Assembly (NCBI GenBank): GCA_023266955.1
Contig: JAHFOH010000020.1
Span: 1 to 14,125, forward strand
Reading direction: 5' to 3'
Source: Nitrososphaerota archaeon
GTDB lineage: Archaea; Thermoproteota; Nitrososphaeria; Nitrososphaerales; JAHFOH01
Length of the DNA: 14,125 nucleotides
Shown: piece by piece, positions 7,321-13,520 of the stretch
How the letters are laid out: every line of letters starts with the position of its first letter
Position numbering within the stretch: position 1 is the stretch's first letter
Position numbers and translations under genes: made by a program
The notes under the pieces: generated by a model
Told to the model about the DNA's origin: nothing
Database searches by the model: none
What the model saw: only the letters and a program-made list of their open reading frames with translations

Positions 7321-7473
7321 TCATTCTATTGTGAATGCGTTTTTTCCTGTGCTACACCCTACATTCAACACGCTTCCACGTATTTTACCAGCCTCAGCAA
7401 GCCGTACGAACTCTGACTGGTGTCGGCCGGTATCCCAAGGCTGGCGTCCCGTGTACGCGTCGTCGAATAACAC
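7321..7473 (-). pseudogene. Truncated SAM-dependent methyltransferase remnant (N-terminal part only)
   Basis: A 50-codon minus-strand frame, starting at GTG 7473 and stopping at TGA 7321-7323, encodes a recognisable class I methyltransferase N-terminus. It has FDDAYTGRQPWDTGRHQ (3-19), like the 'FD-AY-G--PWD-GRPQ' start of type 11/25 methyltransferases, then FVRLAEAGKIRGSVLNVGCSTG (22-43), whose end is SAM-binding motif I (VLDVGCGTG in intact proteins). The frame ends eight residues after motif I; intact members have about 200 residues. The next gene's promoter begins right after, so the rest of the domain is gone rather than frameshifted. The stretch up to the stop is undamaged, suggesting a fairly recent deletion or recombination. 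It cannot be a working enzyme as it stands. Confidence 0.7.
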
Positions 7474-7480
7474 TATTCGA
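7463..7480 (-). repeat. Perfect 7-bp stem-loop right after the DUF5519 stop codon
   Basis: The arms TCGAATA and TATTCGA match perfectly around the four-base loop GTGT. It begins one base after the TGA stop of the DUF5519 gene (7481-7483). There is no T-run after it, so it is not a bacterial-style terminator; it may protect the 3' end of the message or be chance. The GTG of the methyltransferase remnant lies in the loop. Confidence 0.5.
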
Positions 7481-7828
7481 TCACTTGGGAGCGGGATGGA
7501 CAGTCATGATCTTCCGGGCATGATTGTACGCAAGTTCGATGAGTTCCTTCGCTGTTGTTACATCATTAGGTGAGCGAATCACGAGAGCAACCCATCCAGC
7601 TTGCGGCGCATAGCGATGGTGCTCCGCCTTACCCTCTTGCAGCACTCGAATCTGATCCTCCTTCAAGAGTCTTATGTCAAAGTGGGTGTATCCATGAAAG
7701 TGCATGAACTGTAAGCCGTGTACTTGGAATTCAGTTCCGCCAAATTGATGTGGTGCCTCAGTTACGTCTGGAAGTTGAAGTATCCAATTTCTGAGGGATT
7801 CGTATTCGGCTCTGTCTACGCTCGTCAT
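7481..7828 (-). CDS. DUF5519 ('luciferase-domain') family protein
   Basis: This 115-residue protein matches the DUF5519 pattern: an N-terminal helix (YESLRNWILQLPDV), then PHQFGGTEFQVHGLQFMHFHG (27-47), a strand with DIRLLKEDQIRVLQEGKAEHHRYAPQAGWVALVIRS (51-86), and a closing helix TAKELIELAYNHA. Intact family members carry the same PHRFGG-EF, G-EFGHLHG, GRAEPHHVLPDSGWVSF-IR and A-ELL--SY signature. The family name mentions luciferase but no catalytic activity is established to my knowledge. I prefer ATG 7828; TTG at 7849 would overlap the end of the DUF1512 gene by 8 bp. The overlap or near-overlap implies co-transcription with that gene. Function unknown. Confidence 0.85.
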   Translation of the reverse strand: MTSVDRAEYESLRNWILQLPDVTEAPHQFGGTEFQVHGLQFMHFHGYTHFDIRLLKEDQIRVLQEGKAEHHRYAPQAGWVALVIRSPNDVTTAKELIELAYNHARKIMTVHPAPK

Positions 7829-7841
7829 TGAATTTCGATCT

Positions 7842-8831
7842 CTAAGCAATTCCGATGGTGTTCCCGATGCCAGCTACAATCGTCGTATCCCCGGGCTTAG
7901 TCTGTGCCAGTATGGCCCGCTGCACGCGGCGCGTCGCCTCCTCCACTGCACCACTGATCTCTGTCGTGATTGATGATATAGCCTCTTTCGACGACATTTT
8001 CACCACTACTGCGAGAAGGGGAATCTCGCGCTTTACAGCTGCCTCCTCAATATGGTAGCGTTCGGTACCGGGGCCACCGATTGCCGCACCAACTCCCTCC
8101 ACGACTTCTCCGCTCTTCTCACCCTCTAGCTTGAGGGCCGCATCAACTGTAACAACCAGTGTAATTGGACCATCGTCTTGTATCAGCTTCTCAACGGCCA
8201 GACCCGGCTTGCCTACGTTGCCACCAGGCCCCTTGGCACGCACGATCAGCAGTCGACGGTCCTCCCAAACGGTATCGTAGACCATGGTATCCCTAACTAG
8301 TTCCTTTCCTTCAATTCCCATAGCAAGTTTACTCACTACTGAGACTCCGACCCCATCGCCCACAGGCTTCCCCTCGGCGAACGCGTCTATGGCAGCATGA
8401 TAAGCCTCCGCCTCGTCCATAATAGTCGGCAAGGACATCTGAAGCAGTGCCAACGCGAGCATTCCACCTTGCTTTTGGGCGAGTAAGTAGTAGTGCCGTA
8501 CTATACGGAACATTGTGTCCAAGCCAATGGAAATCTCCAACAAGTTAGTGAGGTTATTGACGTCCGTTTCTGTTGCACCGCCAGCTAATGTTCGTAATTC
8601 AGCTTTTAGATGGTCATCGTACGTGTTCAGTATGTGTTCGAGCTTGCCGACAATTCCGGATGGATCTAGGTTGACGGGTGTGATCGCAAACGAATTGATG
8701 AGCTGGTCCACCCTGCTCTCCGCCTTAGCGCGATCGACGTGGTAGCCGAGTACTGCGCCGAGAAAGCGTTCATGCGCCGTATTGCGCAAGAGTCGCAGCC
8801 GACTTAAGTTACGCCTTACTTTGAAGAGCAT
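7842..8831 (-). CDS. DUF1512-family archaeal protein, N-terminal anchor apparently frameshifted off
   Basis: This 329-residue protein resembles the archaeal DUF1512 family of unknown function. The diagnostic part is C-terminal: LLIVRAKGPGGNVGKPG (194-210), then ITLVVTVDAALKLEGEKSGE (223-242), GVGAAIGGPGTERYHIEE (247-264) and IPLLAVVVKMSSKEA (270-284), a glycine-rich segment alternating with strands that suggests a nucleotide- or phosphate-binding fold. The N-terminal half is helical. Intact relatives, as I recall them, begin with a membrane helix followed by FYGQRIQ; that sequence (LLYLGSFFLLFIYGQRIQTT) lies in the same frame directly upstream of ATG 8831, but with no ATG, GTG or TTG, and an ATG at 8937 reaches it only by a one-base shift. 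So the listed start is probably too short. Confidence 0.8.
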   Translation of the reverse strand: MLFKVRRNLSRLRLLRNTAHERFLGAVLGYHVDRAKAESRVDQLINSFAITPVNLDPSGIVGKLEHILNTYDDHLKAELRTLAGGATETDVNNLTNLLEISIGLDTMFRIVRHYYLLAQKQGGMLALALLQMSLPTIMDEAEAYHAAIDAFAEGKPVGDGVGVSVVSKLAMGIEGKELVRDTMVYDTVWEDRRLLIVRAKGPGGNVGKPGLAVEKLIQDDGPITLVVTVDAALKLEGEKSGEVVEGVGAAIGGPGTERYHIEEAAVKREIPLLAVVVKMSSKEAISSITTEISGAVEEATRRVQRAILAQTKPGDTTIVAGIGNTIGIA

Positions 8832-8937
8832 TATCGTCGTCTGGATACGTTGTCCATAGATGAAAAGGAGGAAGAATGAGCCCAGATAGAGCAGATTGAA
8901 TAATGAATCAAACGAAATGAGATCAGCCGTGTCTCAT
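8832..8937 (-). pseudogene. Detached N-terminal membrane segment of the DUF1512 gene
   Basis: ATG 8937, preceded by GGGAG (8942-8946), opens a frame that stops at its fifth codon (ATG AGA CAC GGC TGA). Skipping one base at that stop enters the DUF1512 frame and reads through DLISFDSLFNLLYLGSFFLL and IYGQRIQ into the ATG at 8831 without a stop. The region is 106 bp long, that is 35 codons plus one base. This is either a one-base insertion (sequencing error or mutation) or a site of +1 frameshifting. Confidence 0.55.
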
Positions 8938-9172
8938 CAATCTCCCTAGAAGGCTAATCATCAAGAGTTCTCGCCTCGACTATCTCAACAATCTTTCCCC
9001 GATAACGACCCTATTCCACCCGTCGGGCTCTCTGGGGCGCGGTCGCCGTTGAGGAAGTGGTTCTGGTCTGGAGAGGGGGAGCGGATCTCGCCCATCTAAC
9101 AAAGCTGCTACCCGTGCCATCTGAAATCCCTCTCACTCTGGTTCAGCTACGATCGCCACCTGCATATGACGC
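8938..9172. other. Intergenic region with a GC-rich patch, no gene identified
   Basis: This stretch lies between the HtrA-like gene's stop and the DUF1512 start. Its middle (about 8998-9095) is clearly richer in G and C than its surroundings and contains small self-complementary segments such as GGCG-CGGT-CGCC (9036-9047). Short frames exist on both strands but none has a recognisable motif. A structured RNA is possible; I could not match it to RNase P RNA, SRP RNA or 5S rRNA. Confidence 0.4.
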
Positions 9173-10111
9173 CTACTCGGATGATTCGTTGGGAGTGATT
9201 GTCAGTTCAGTCAGCTTCTCTCCTCTTAGTAGGGAGAGCTTAGTCGGCTTTCCGATGACTTCCTCAGTTAGTAGTCTGTGCAGATCATAGACGCTCATAA
9301 TTGGTTTTTGGTCGAATTTCACTATGACGTCACCCATTGCTAGACCGGCTCTCTTCGCAGGAGTGTCAGAGGCGACTGAGAGGACGATGAGGCCTTCATC
9401 CTGCTGTATCTGCGGTTGCTTTGCGATTTCCTCCGGAAGCGAAATGGTATCAGAAACTATTCCGATATATGCTCTCTTCATCTTTCCTTCATGTGCCAGC
9501 CTATCAGCAACATTCTTCACAGTGCTGATCGGTATAGCTATTCCTCGAGAGTATACGTAAGCAACGTTCAATCCGATCATTCGCCCTGCAGCATCAACGA
9601 GTGGGCCGCCCGAGTATCCTGGGTTCAATGGTGCGTCAGTCACAACAACATTCTCCATGAGCCTGCCCCACCATCCTCTGATGGTTCGCTTAGGGCTTGT
9701 GATTATTCCAGAAGTTACGCTGGGTTGCTCTCCAAAGGGATTTGCGAGGGCAAGCACAAACTGACCAGCTCTAACTCTTTCGGAGTCTCCCAATTCGATA
9801 GGAGTAATTTTGTCCGCATCGATTTTCAGAAGAGCTACATCAGAATATTGATCGTGCCCTAAGACCTTGGCATGAAAACTCCGACCATCACTAAGACCAA
9901 CTTCGACTTCACTCAGTCTACCTACGACATGGCTTGCAGTCACGACGTATCCGTCTGAACTCCAGACAACTCCGGAGCCTCCGAATCTCCTTCCCGATCC
10001 TACTCTCACTACAGATGCAGCTACTTTCTCAGCAACATAGGCTATCGCATCTGACAGTGATTCCAGAAGCTGTGCTGGAGAACTTACTTTACTACTCACT
10101 ATCTTATTCAC
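9173..10111 (-). CDS. HtrA/DegP-like serine protease with one PDZ domain
   Basis: This 312-residue protein is a trypsin-like S1C protease. The catalytic triad is visible: His61 in VVTASHVVG, Asp91 in YSDVALLKI and Ser167 in NPGYSGGPL (family usual: NPGNSGGPL, so Asn is replaced by Tyr next to the serine). The oxyanion-loop region LALANPFGEQPSVTSGII (120-137) is typical. A PDZ domain follows at about 215-305 (LSVASDTPAKRAGLAMGDVIVKFD). No signal peptide or membrane span precedes the protease domain, so it is predicted to be cytoplasmic, unlike periplasmic DegP. The start is GTG 10111, giving the family-like LSDAIAYVAEKVAASVVRV; no closer ATG exists. It follows the winged-helix gene by 61 bp on the same strand. 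Likely role: protein quality control under stress (inferred). Confidence 0.95.
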   Translation of the reverse strand: MNKIVSSKVSSPAQLLESLSDAIAYVAEKVAASVVRVGSGRRFGGSGVVWSSDGYVVTASHVVGRLSEVEVGLSDGRSFHAKVLGHDQYSDVALLKIDADKITPIELGDSERVRAGQFVLALANPFGEQPSVTSGIITSPKRTIRGWWGRLMENVVVTDAPLNPGYSGGPLVDAAGRMIGLNVAYVYSRGIAIPISTVKNVADRLAHEGKMKRAYIGIVSDTISLPEEIAKQPQIQQDEGLIVLSVASDTPAKRAGLAMGDVIVKFDQKPIMSVYDLHRLLTEEVIGKPTKLSLLRGEKLTELTITPNESSE

Positions 10112-10172
10112 TATCTGATACTGTAAAATGGCGTCTATTTGTTGACTAAGACTACAGCGAACTCACTCACGT

Positions 10173-10832
10173 CTACGCAAGCATTCTGTTAGGGTCAAAG
10201 AGGATGAACGACACTGGACGCGTTCTATATGGTCTAGCGTAGATCTTTGCTATATGACTCATGAGTTGATGTGCAGCCCTAACTGCTTCATCGACACTCT
10301 TTCCTGGGAGGAGCTTCGCCTCGATATCAAGTGCTTCAGCCGAAAACTTGGCATCAACCCTTATCGCACCATCCTCCGTAAGCCACTTCAAAACCGTAGC
10401 ATCTTCATTCTTTGAATAGCCTAGCCATCGAAGACCTCCAAACCATTTTCCCTTGAGACTAGAGATTATCTGCTCGATCGTAACGTCACGTGGAAGCAGC
10501 GTTTGAACTAGGGGTATAGGATTCTCTCTTGAACTCATAGGATGAACTCCAATCATCTCCCGCCCCCTTCCGCTGACTCTGTAGCCTTCAGGTGTCTTCT
10601 CTACGATGCCTTGCTCCTCGAGTCTATCGAGTGATCGTGAAAGAGTTTCAGGGTGAATGTTAAGGCTCCTTCTTAGGCCATCAAAGGTAAATGACGTCAG
10701 TTCCTCGGATTCGAGAAAACTAACGATTTCTAGATCCCTGCCGTGAAGGTCAGGCTCAGAGACACTATAAGATAAATGGTCATCTGTGGATACCGGTCCC
10801 TCAGATGCTCTGTTGGATTCCGTTGGCGGCAA
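10173..10832 (-). CDS. Winged-helix transcriptional regulator with an uncharacterised C-terminal domain
   Basis: The N-terminal part of this roughly 219-residue protein, after about 30 hydrophilic residues, is a winged helix: DLEIVSFLESEELTSFTFDG, the recognition-helix region HPETLSRSLDRLEEQGIVEK and the wing GYRVSGRGREM. This resembles MarR/Lrp-like or ArsR-like archaeal regulators. The C-terminal about 100 residues (SLKGKWFGGLRWLGYSKNED, then a strand-rich section and helix EAVRAAHQLMSHIAKIYARP) look like a separate sensing or dimerisation domain that I cannot name. The start is a TTG: 10832 fits a leaderless transcript from the TATA-like box at 10856-10863, while TTG 10844 would lie upstream of that transcript start. 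It is divergent from osmC and precedes the protease gene; it could regulate either, which is unproven. Confidence 0.82.
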   Translation of the reverse strand: MPPTESNRASEGPVSTDDHLSYSVSEPDLHGRDLEIVSFLESEELTSFTFDGLRRSLNIHPETLSRSLDRLEEQGIVEKTPEGYRVSGRGREMIGVHPMSSRENPIPLVQTLLPRDVTIEQIISSLKGKWFGGLRWLGYSKNEDATVLKWLTEDGAIRVDAKFSAEALDIEAKLLPGKSVDEAVRAAHQLMSHIAKIYARPYRTRPVSFILFDPNRMLA

Positions 10833-10855
10833 ATGTCCATCCAATGTTCTAGCGC

Positions 10856-10863
10856 TATATTAA
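10856..10863 (-). promoter_or_regulatory. TATA-like box of the winged-helix gene
   Basis: The minus strand reads TTAATATA. The expected start about 26 bp downstream is near 10833, coinciding with TTG 10832. The 8-bp palindrome TAGCGCTA (10850-10857) abuts the box and may be part of an operator. Confidence 0.5.
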
Positions 10864-10967
10864 CTTGCACTGATATGATCGCTGAGGAATGCGAGTTGAT
10901 TGCACGCACTCGAGTCCCATAAACAAATTACGCTGAAATGAACATCTGATGAGACCAGATCTAGTCC

Positions 10968-10990
10968 GAATTACTTAATAGCAGTAATTC
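10968..10990 (+). promoter_or_regulatory. Inverted repeat enclosing the osmC TATA box, candidate operator
   Basis: The 8-bp arms GAATTACT (10968-10975) and AGTAATTC (10983-10990) are perfectly complementary and separated by 7 bp. The TATA-like element TTAATA (10975-10980) overlaps the first arm and the spacer. A protein bound here would compete directly with TATA-binding protein, the standard archaeal way of repression. Confidence 0.6.
10975..10980 (+). promoter_or_regulatory. TATA-like box of osmC
   Basis: TTAATA is centred about 28 bp before ATG 11006, so transcription should begin near 11003. The message would be leaderless or nearly so, as is common in archaea; no Shine-Dalgarno motif precedes the ATG. 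Confidence 0.6.
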
Positions 10991-11005
10991 CGTCAACAGC
11001 CGACA

Positions 11006-11443
11006 ATGGCGGCACAAAGAAGAGCGGACGTGGTTTGGGAAGGCGATCTGCTAAGTGGAAGAGGTGCGGTAAAAGTCGGGACCGGAGTATTTCCTGAATT
11101 TCCAGTCACATGGGGCGCTAGAACGGAGGAGCCTGGAGGTAAGACAAGCCCGGAGGAATTGCTTGCAGCAGCACATGCAAGCTGTTACGCAATGGCACTA
11201 TCATCCACATTAACGAAGAGAGGCACACCCCCTCAGAGATTGAATGTGAGCGCAGTATGCACTTTTGACAAAGTTGAAGGTGCTATGAAGGTAACAAGGA
11301 TGGAGCTAACTGTGAAGGGAAAAGTTCCGGACTTGAATCAAGCACAGTTTGAAGATGCTGCGAAAGCTGGAGAGAAAGGCTGCCCTATATCCAACGCAAT
11401 TCGAAACAATGTTGAGATCGAGCTGACGGCAAACTTGGAGTGA
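11006..11443 (+). CDS. osmC: OsmC-family organic hydroperoxide reductase
   Basis: This 145-residue protein has the length of E. coli OsmC and the same catalytic spacing: Cys60 in AAAHASCYAMAL (55-66) and Cys126 in GEKGCPIS (122-129), with Arg39 in GARTEEPGGKTSPEELL and Glu50 in the same segment, corresponding to the Arg and Glu that activate the peroxidatic cysteine. The N-terminus (AAQRRADVVWEGDLLSGRG) is also typical. OsmC enzymes are homodimers that reduce organic hydroperoxides, with the two cysteines cycling through a disulfide. The ATG start is fixed by the TATA spacing. It stands alone between a divergent regulator and the downstream exporter; a T-run at 11497-11501 may end its transcript. 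An inverted repeat over the TATA box suggests induction by stress (inferred). Confidence 0.95.
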   Translation: MAAQRRADVVWEGDLLSGRGAVKVGTGVFPEFPVTWGARTEEPGGKTSPEELLAAAHASCYAMALSSTLTKRGTPPQRLNVSAVCTFDKVEGAMKVTRMELTVKGKVPDLNQAQFEDAAKAGEKGCPISNAIRNNVEIELTANLE

Positions 11444-11496
11444 AACAAAAGTTGCCAGTAAAGCTTACAATGTAGACATTTCGGATAAATTGATGG

Positions 11497-11501
11497 TTTT
11501 T
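11497..11501 (+). terminator. Possible T-run terminator after osmC
   Basis: Five consecutive T residues on the plus strand, about 54 bp after the osmC stop. Archaeal termination often uses such runs without a stem-loop, but this one is short. Confidence 0.25.
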
Positions 11502-11523
11502 CGTAATTAATCAACAGTAATAG

Positions 11524-11531
11524 CTTATAGA
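11524..11531 (+). promoter_or_regulatory. Possible TATA box of the fourth ABC exporter
   Basis: CTTATAGA on the plus strand would place the transcript start near 11553, just before GTG 11557. A competing A/T-rich element (TAATTAAT, 11504-11511) would instead favour the starts at 11536 or 11539. Confidence 0.4.
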
Positions 11532-11556
11532 ATATTTGGTGCGAAAGGTCTCGATT

Positions 11557-12495
11557 GTGTCCGCTGTTCAGGCTGCAGGCTTAACGAAACGATTCGGTTC
11601 TCTCACAGCCGTAGACCATTTGAGCTTTGAAATTAGAGAAGGTGAAGTATTCGGGCTGCTAGGTCCAAATGGCGCTGGGAAAACAACGACAATTCGAATG
11701 CTTGCCTGCCTCATCTCACCATCGGAAGGCTCAGCCAGCGTGGGTGGATATGACACCAGCAAGGATTCGTTGAAGGTCAGAGAGATAGTTGGAATTCTAA
11801 CTGAGAACCCAAGCCTGTATGAGAAACTGACAGTGTATGAAAATATGGATTTTTTCGCAGAAGCGTATGGTCTCTCGGACGCACAGGAAAGATCGAGTAG
11901 GATTAGGGAGCTGCTGGAATTCTTTAGGCTAAGGGATCGAAAGAACGAAAAGGTAGCAAAGCTTTCGAAAGGGATGAAACAGAAGCTTGCCATTGCACGA
12001 GCGATTGTGCATAACCCTCCTATTCTTTTCTTAGATGAGCCCACTACAGGCCTTGATCCTGAGTCTGCAAAGGGGATTAGAGATCTGATAGAAGGGCTTA
12101 GTGCACAAGAAAAGCGTACAATCTTGCTTTGCACACATCGTCTAGAAGACGCTGAGAAACTGTGTAACAGAATGATGATTGTAAACAAAGGAAAGAGTGT
12201 TATCGTAGGAACTGCGGAGCAGCTTCGGAGCACGATAGACAGTGCGCCCCTTCTTCGAGTTGTACTGAAAGGAATGAATCAGCGAATTATCGAAGCTGTT
12301 AGGGGCGTGCGGCATGTTAGGGATGTTAATGTGGAGAATTCTGCAAGCAACCTAATCGTAACCGTTGATGATCTTGCGGCGGCAACTCCTGAGGTAGTTA
12401 GAAATGTTGTTCAGGCTGGAGGCGAGGTGCTCTCCGTCAACCCTATTCAACCATCCCTAGAGGAAGCCTACTTGAAACTCGTCAAGGCGGAGTGA
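11557..12495 (+). CDS. ABC transporter ATP-binding protein (NatA/CcmA-like exporter)
   Basis: This protein has 312 residues counted from GTG 11557. Walker A GPNGAGKTT is at 36-44, signature LSKGM at 136-140, Walker B ILFLDE at 156-161, D-loop GLDP follows, and the switch histidine is in CTH (194). The Q-loop region reads LTENPSLYEKLTV, with Glu in place of Gln, very like the ATPase at 1568-2323 (VPENPSLYTGLTV). The C-terminal extension of about 90 residues ends with SLEEAYLKLVKAE, the usual exporter tail. GTG 11557 gives the family-like MSAVQAAGLTKRFG and is preceded by AAAGGT; TTG 11536 and GTG 11539 are longer options. Its last four bases overlap the start of the permease gene, so the two form a tight two-gene exporter. 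Substrate unknown. Confidence 0.95.
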   Translation: MSAVQAAGLTKRFGSLTAVDHLSFEIREGEVFGLLGPNGAGKTTTIRMLACLISPSEGSASVGGYDTSKDSLKVREIVGILTENPSLYEKLTVYENMDFFAEAYGLSDAQERSSRIRELLEFFRLRDRKNEKVAKLSKGMKQKLAIARAIVHNPPILFLDEPTTGLDPESAKGIRDLIEGLSAQEKRTILLCTHRLEDAEKLCNRMMIVNKGKSVIVGTAEQLRSTIDSAPLLRVVLKGMNQRIIEAVRGVRHVRDVNVENSASNLIVTVDDLAAATPEVVRNVVQAGGEVLSVNPIQPSLEEAYLKLVKAE

Positions 12496-13322
12496 AATTG
12501 AGGATTCAGAAGGCTATGCTGGTCTTCAGAAAGGATTGGCGAGAGCTTCGCAGAAACTGGCAAGTGACTTTACCAATCTTCATCATGCCATTCATGTTTT
12601 CCGCACTACTTCCATCCCTAGTGGTGCTGATTCGCGCTGTAGCGTTTGTACCAGGGGCACCCTTGGGAGGTCTTGCAACGGTGGTAAAGAACCTACCGAG
12701 TCAAGCTCAAAACGAATTAGCAGGACTGACAGACCAACAGGCCCTGTTCTACGTAGTATCAATATATTTCTTCGCACCAATATTTCTAATAATTCCGCTA
12801 ATGGCATCAAGCGTAATAGCATCAGACAGCTTCGCTGGGGAAAAGGAAAGAAGAACCATCGAAGCTCTTTTAGCGACGCCCATTTCGGACAGCGAGTTGT
12901 TTCTGGGTAAGATACTTGTCTCCTTTATTCCCTCTATGATAGTAACCGTGGCATCATTCCTAATTTATTCAACTGTCGTGGATGTGTTTTCCCGTACCAT
13001 CTTTAACGGCAGGTTGTTACTGCCGAATGTCATTTGGATCATCTTGATTTTCGGGCTCGCTCCGACGGTTGCCCTAGCAGGGATAGGCCTCACGATTATT
13101 ATTTCGGCAAGAGTCAAGGGCTTCAGAGAGGCTCAGCAGATCAGTGTAATCCTGTTAATTCCAATCCTCATACTGGTATTTGGGCAAGTCTCAGGAGCAA
13201 TCATCTTTGGGCCCGAAGTGGTAGCGGCATTAATAGGGGCATTTGTGGGTGTCGACCTCCTCATATTCCGCATAGGAGTAAGACTATTCAGGCGAGATGA
13301 AGTCTTGTCGAAGCTGGCCTAA
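12492..13322 (+). CDS. ABC-2 type permease (NatB-like)
   Basis: This 276-residue membrane protein begins with a basic cytoplasmic stretch (FRKDWRELRRNWQ) and has about six hydrophobic segments, near 26-50, 86-110, 140-163, 178-205, 216-234 and 240-262. The hallmark is SDSFAGEKERRTIEALLATPISDSELFLGK (111-140), the coupling motif of NatB/ABC-2 permeases, where GEKERRT-E-LL-TP is strongly conserved. A hydrophilic loop at about 53-85 (GGLATVVKNLPSQAQNELAG) probably faces outward. It starts at GTG 12492, overlapping the ATPase stop by GTGA, with AGGCGGA just upstream. Family members export sodium, lipids or antibiotics; the substrate here cannot be told. Confidence 0.94.
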   Translation: MKLRIQKAMLVFRKDWRELRRNWQVTLPIFIMPFMFSALLPSLVVLIRAVAFVPGAPLGGLATVVKNLPSQAQNELAGLTDQQALFYVVSIYFFAPIFLIIPLMASSVIASDSFAGEKERRTIEALLATPISDSELFLGKILVSFIPSMIVTVASFLIYSTVVDVFSRTIFNGRLLLPNVIWIILIFGLAPTVALAGIGLTIIISARVKGFREAQQISVILLIPILILVFGQVSGAIIFGPEVVAALIGAFVGVDLLIFRIGVRLFRRDEVLSKLA

Positions 13323-13520
13323 TCAGATAGGCTTGAACCTATGTGGCTTAACCTGTGTTGCGCAAACAATTCCCTCCATTATTAACTGACAGCAAACTTA
13401 CAAGATCTGAACTGAATACGCTCTCGATACGGCACTGAATCTACTCCCCGGTTCAACCAAGGATCAGCTCCAAAAAGCTATGTTGGGCCACATACTGGCA
13501 ACTGCTGAGCTACGAGGCAC
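13323..13520. other. Convergent intergenic region
   Basis: The region lies between the 3' ends of the permease gene (plus) and hemD (minus). A small stem-loop, ATAGG/CCTAT with a six-base loop (13327-13342), sits 4 bp after the permease stop and could mark the end of that transcript, though no T-run follows it. A 40-codon plus-strand open stretch (13411-13533) with protein-like composition lies here and overlaps the hemD 3' end; it lacks a start codon and is described as a finding. No tRNA was confirmed. Confidence 0.4.

Noticed and set aside
8955..9010. Short minus-strand peptide with GRYRGKIVEIVEARTLDD looking like a protein tail
   Set aside because: It is bounded by stops at both ends with fewer than 20 codons, and I could not link it to any family or to a frame upstream.
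9057..9290. Plus-strand open frame of 77 codons
   Set aside because: Half of it is antisense to the HtrA-like gene's 3' end and there is no motif or ribosome-binding site.
11568..12233. Minus-strand open frame of 221 codons
   Set aside because: It is antisense to the ABC ATPase, whose Walker A, signature and Walker B motifs are intact; the translation is serine-rich and typical of a shadow frame.
13440..13520. tRNA-like sequence on the minus strand (GTAGCTCAGCAG and GGTTGAACC)
   Set aside because: The 5' acceptor segment has no complementary 3' strand, the D-arm lacks its pairing partner, and the putative T-loop reads TTGAACC rather than TTC-type. No cloverleaf could be drawn on either strand.
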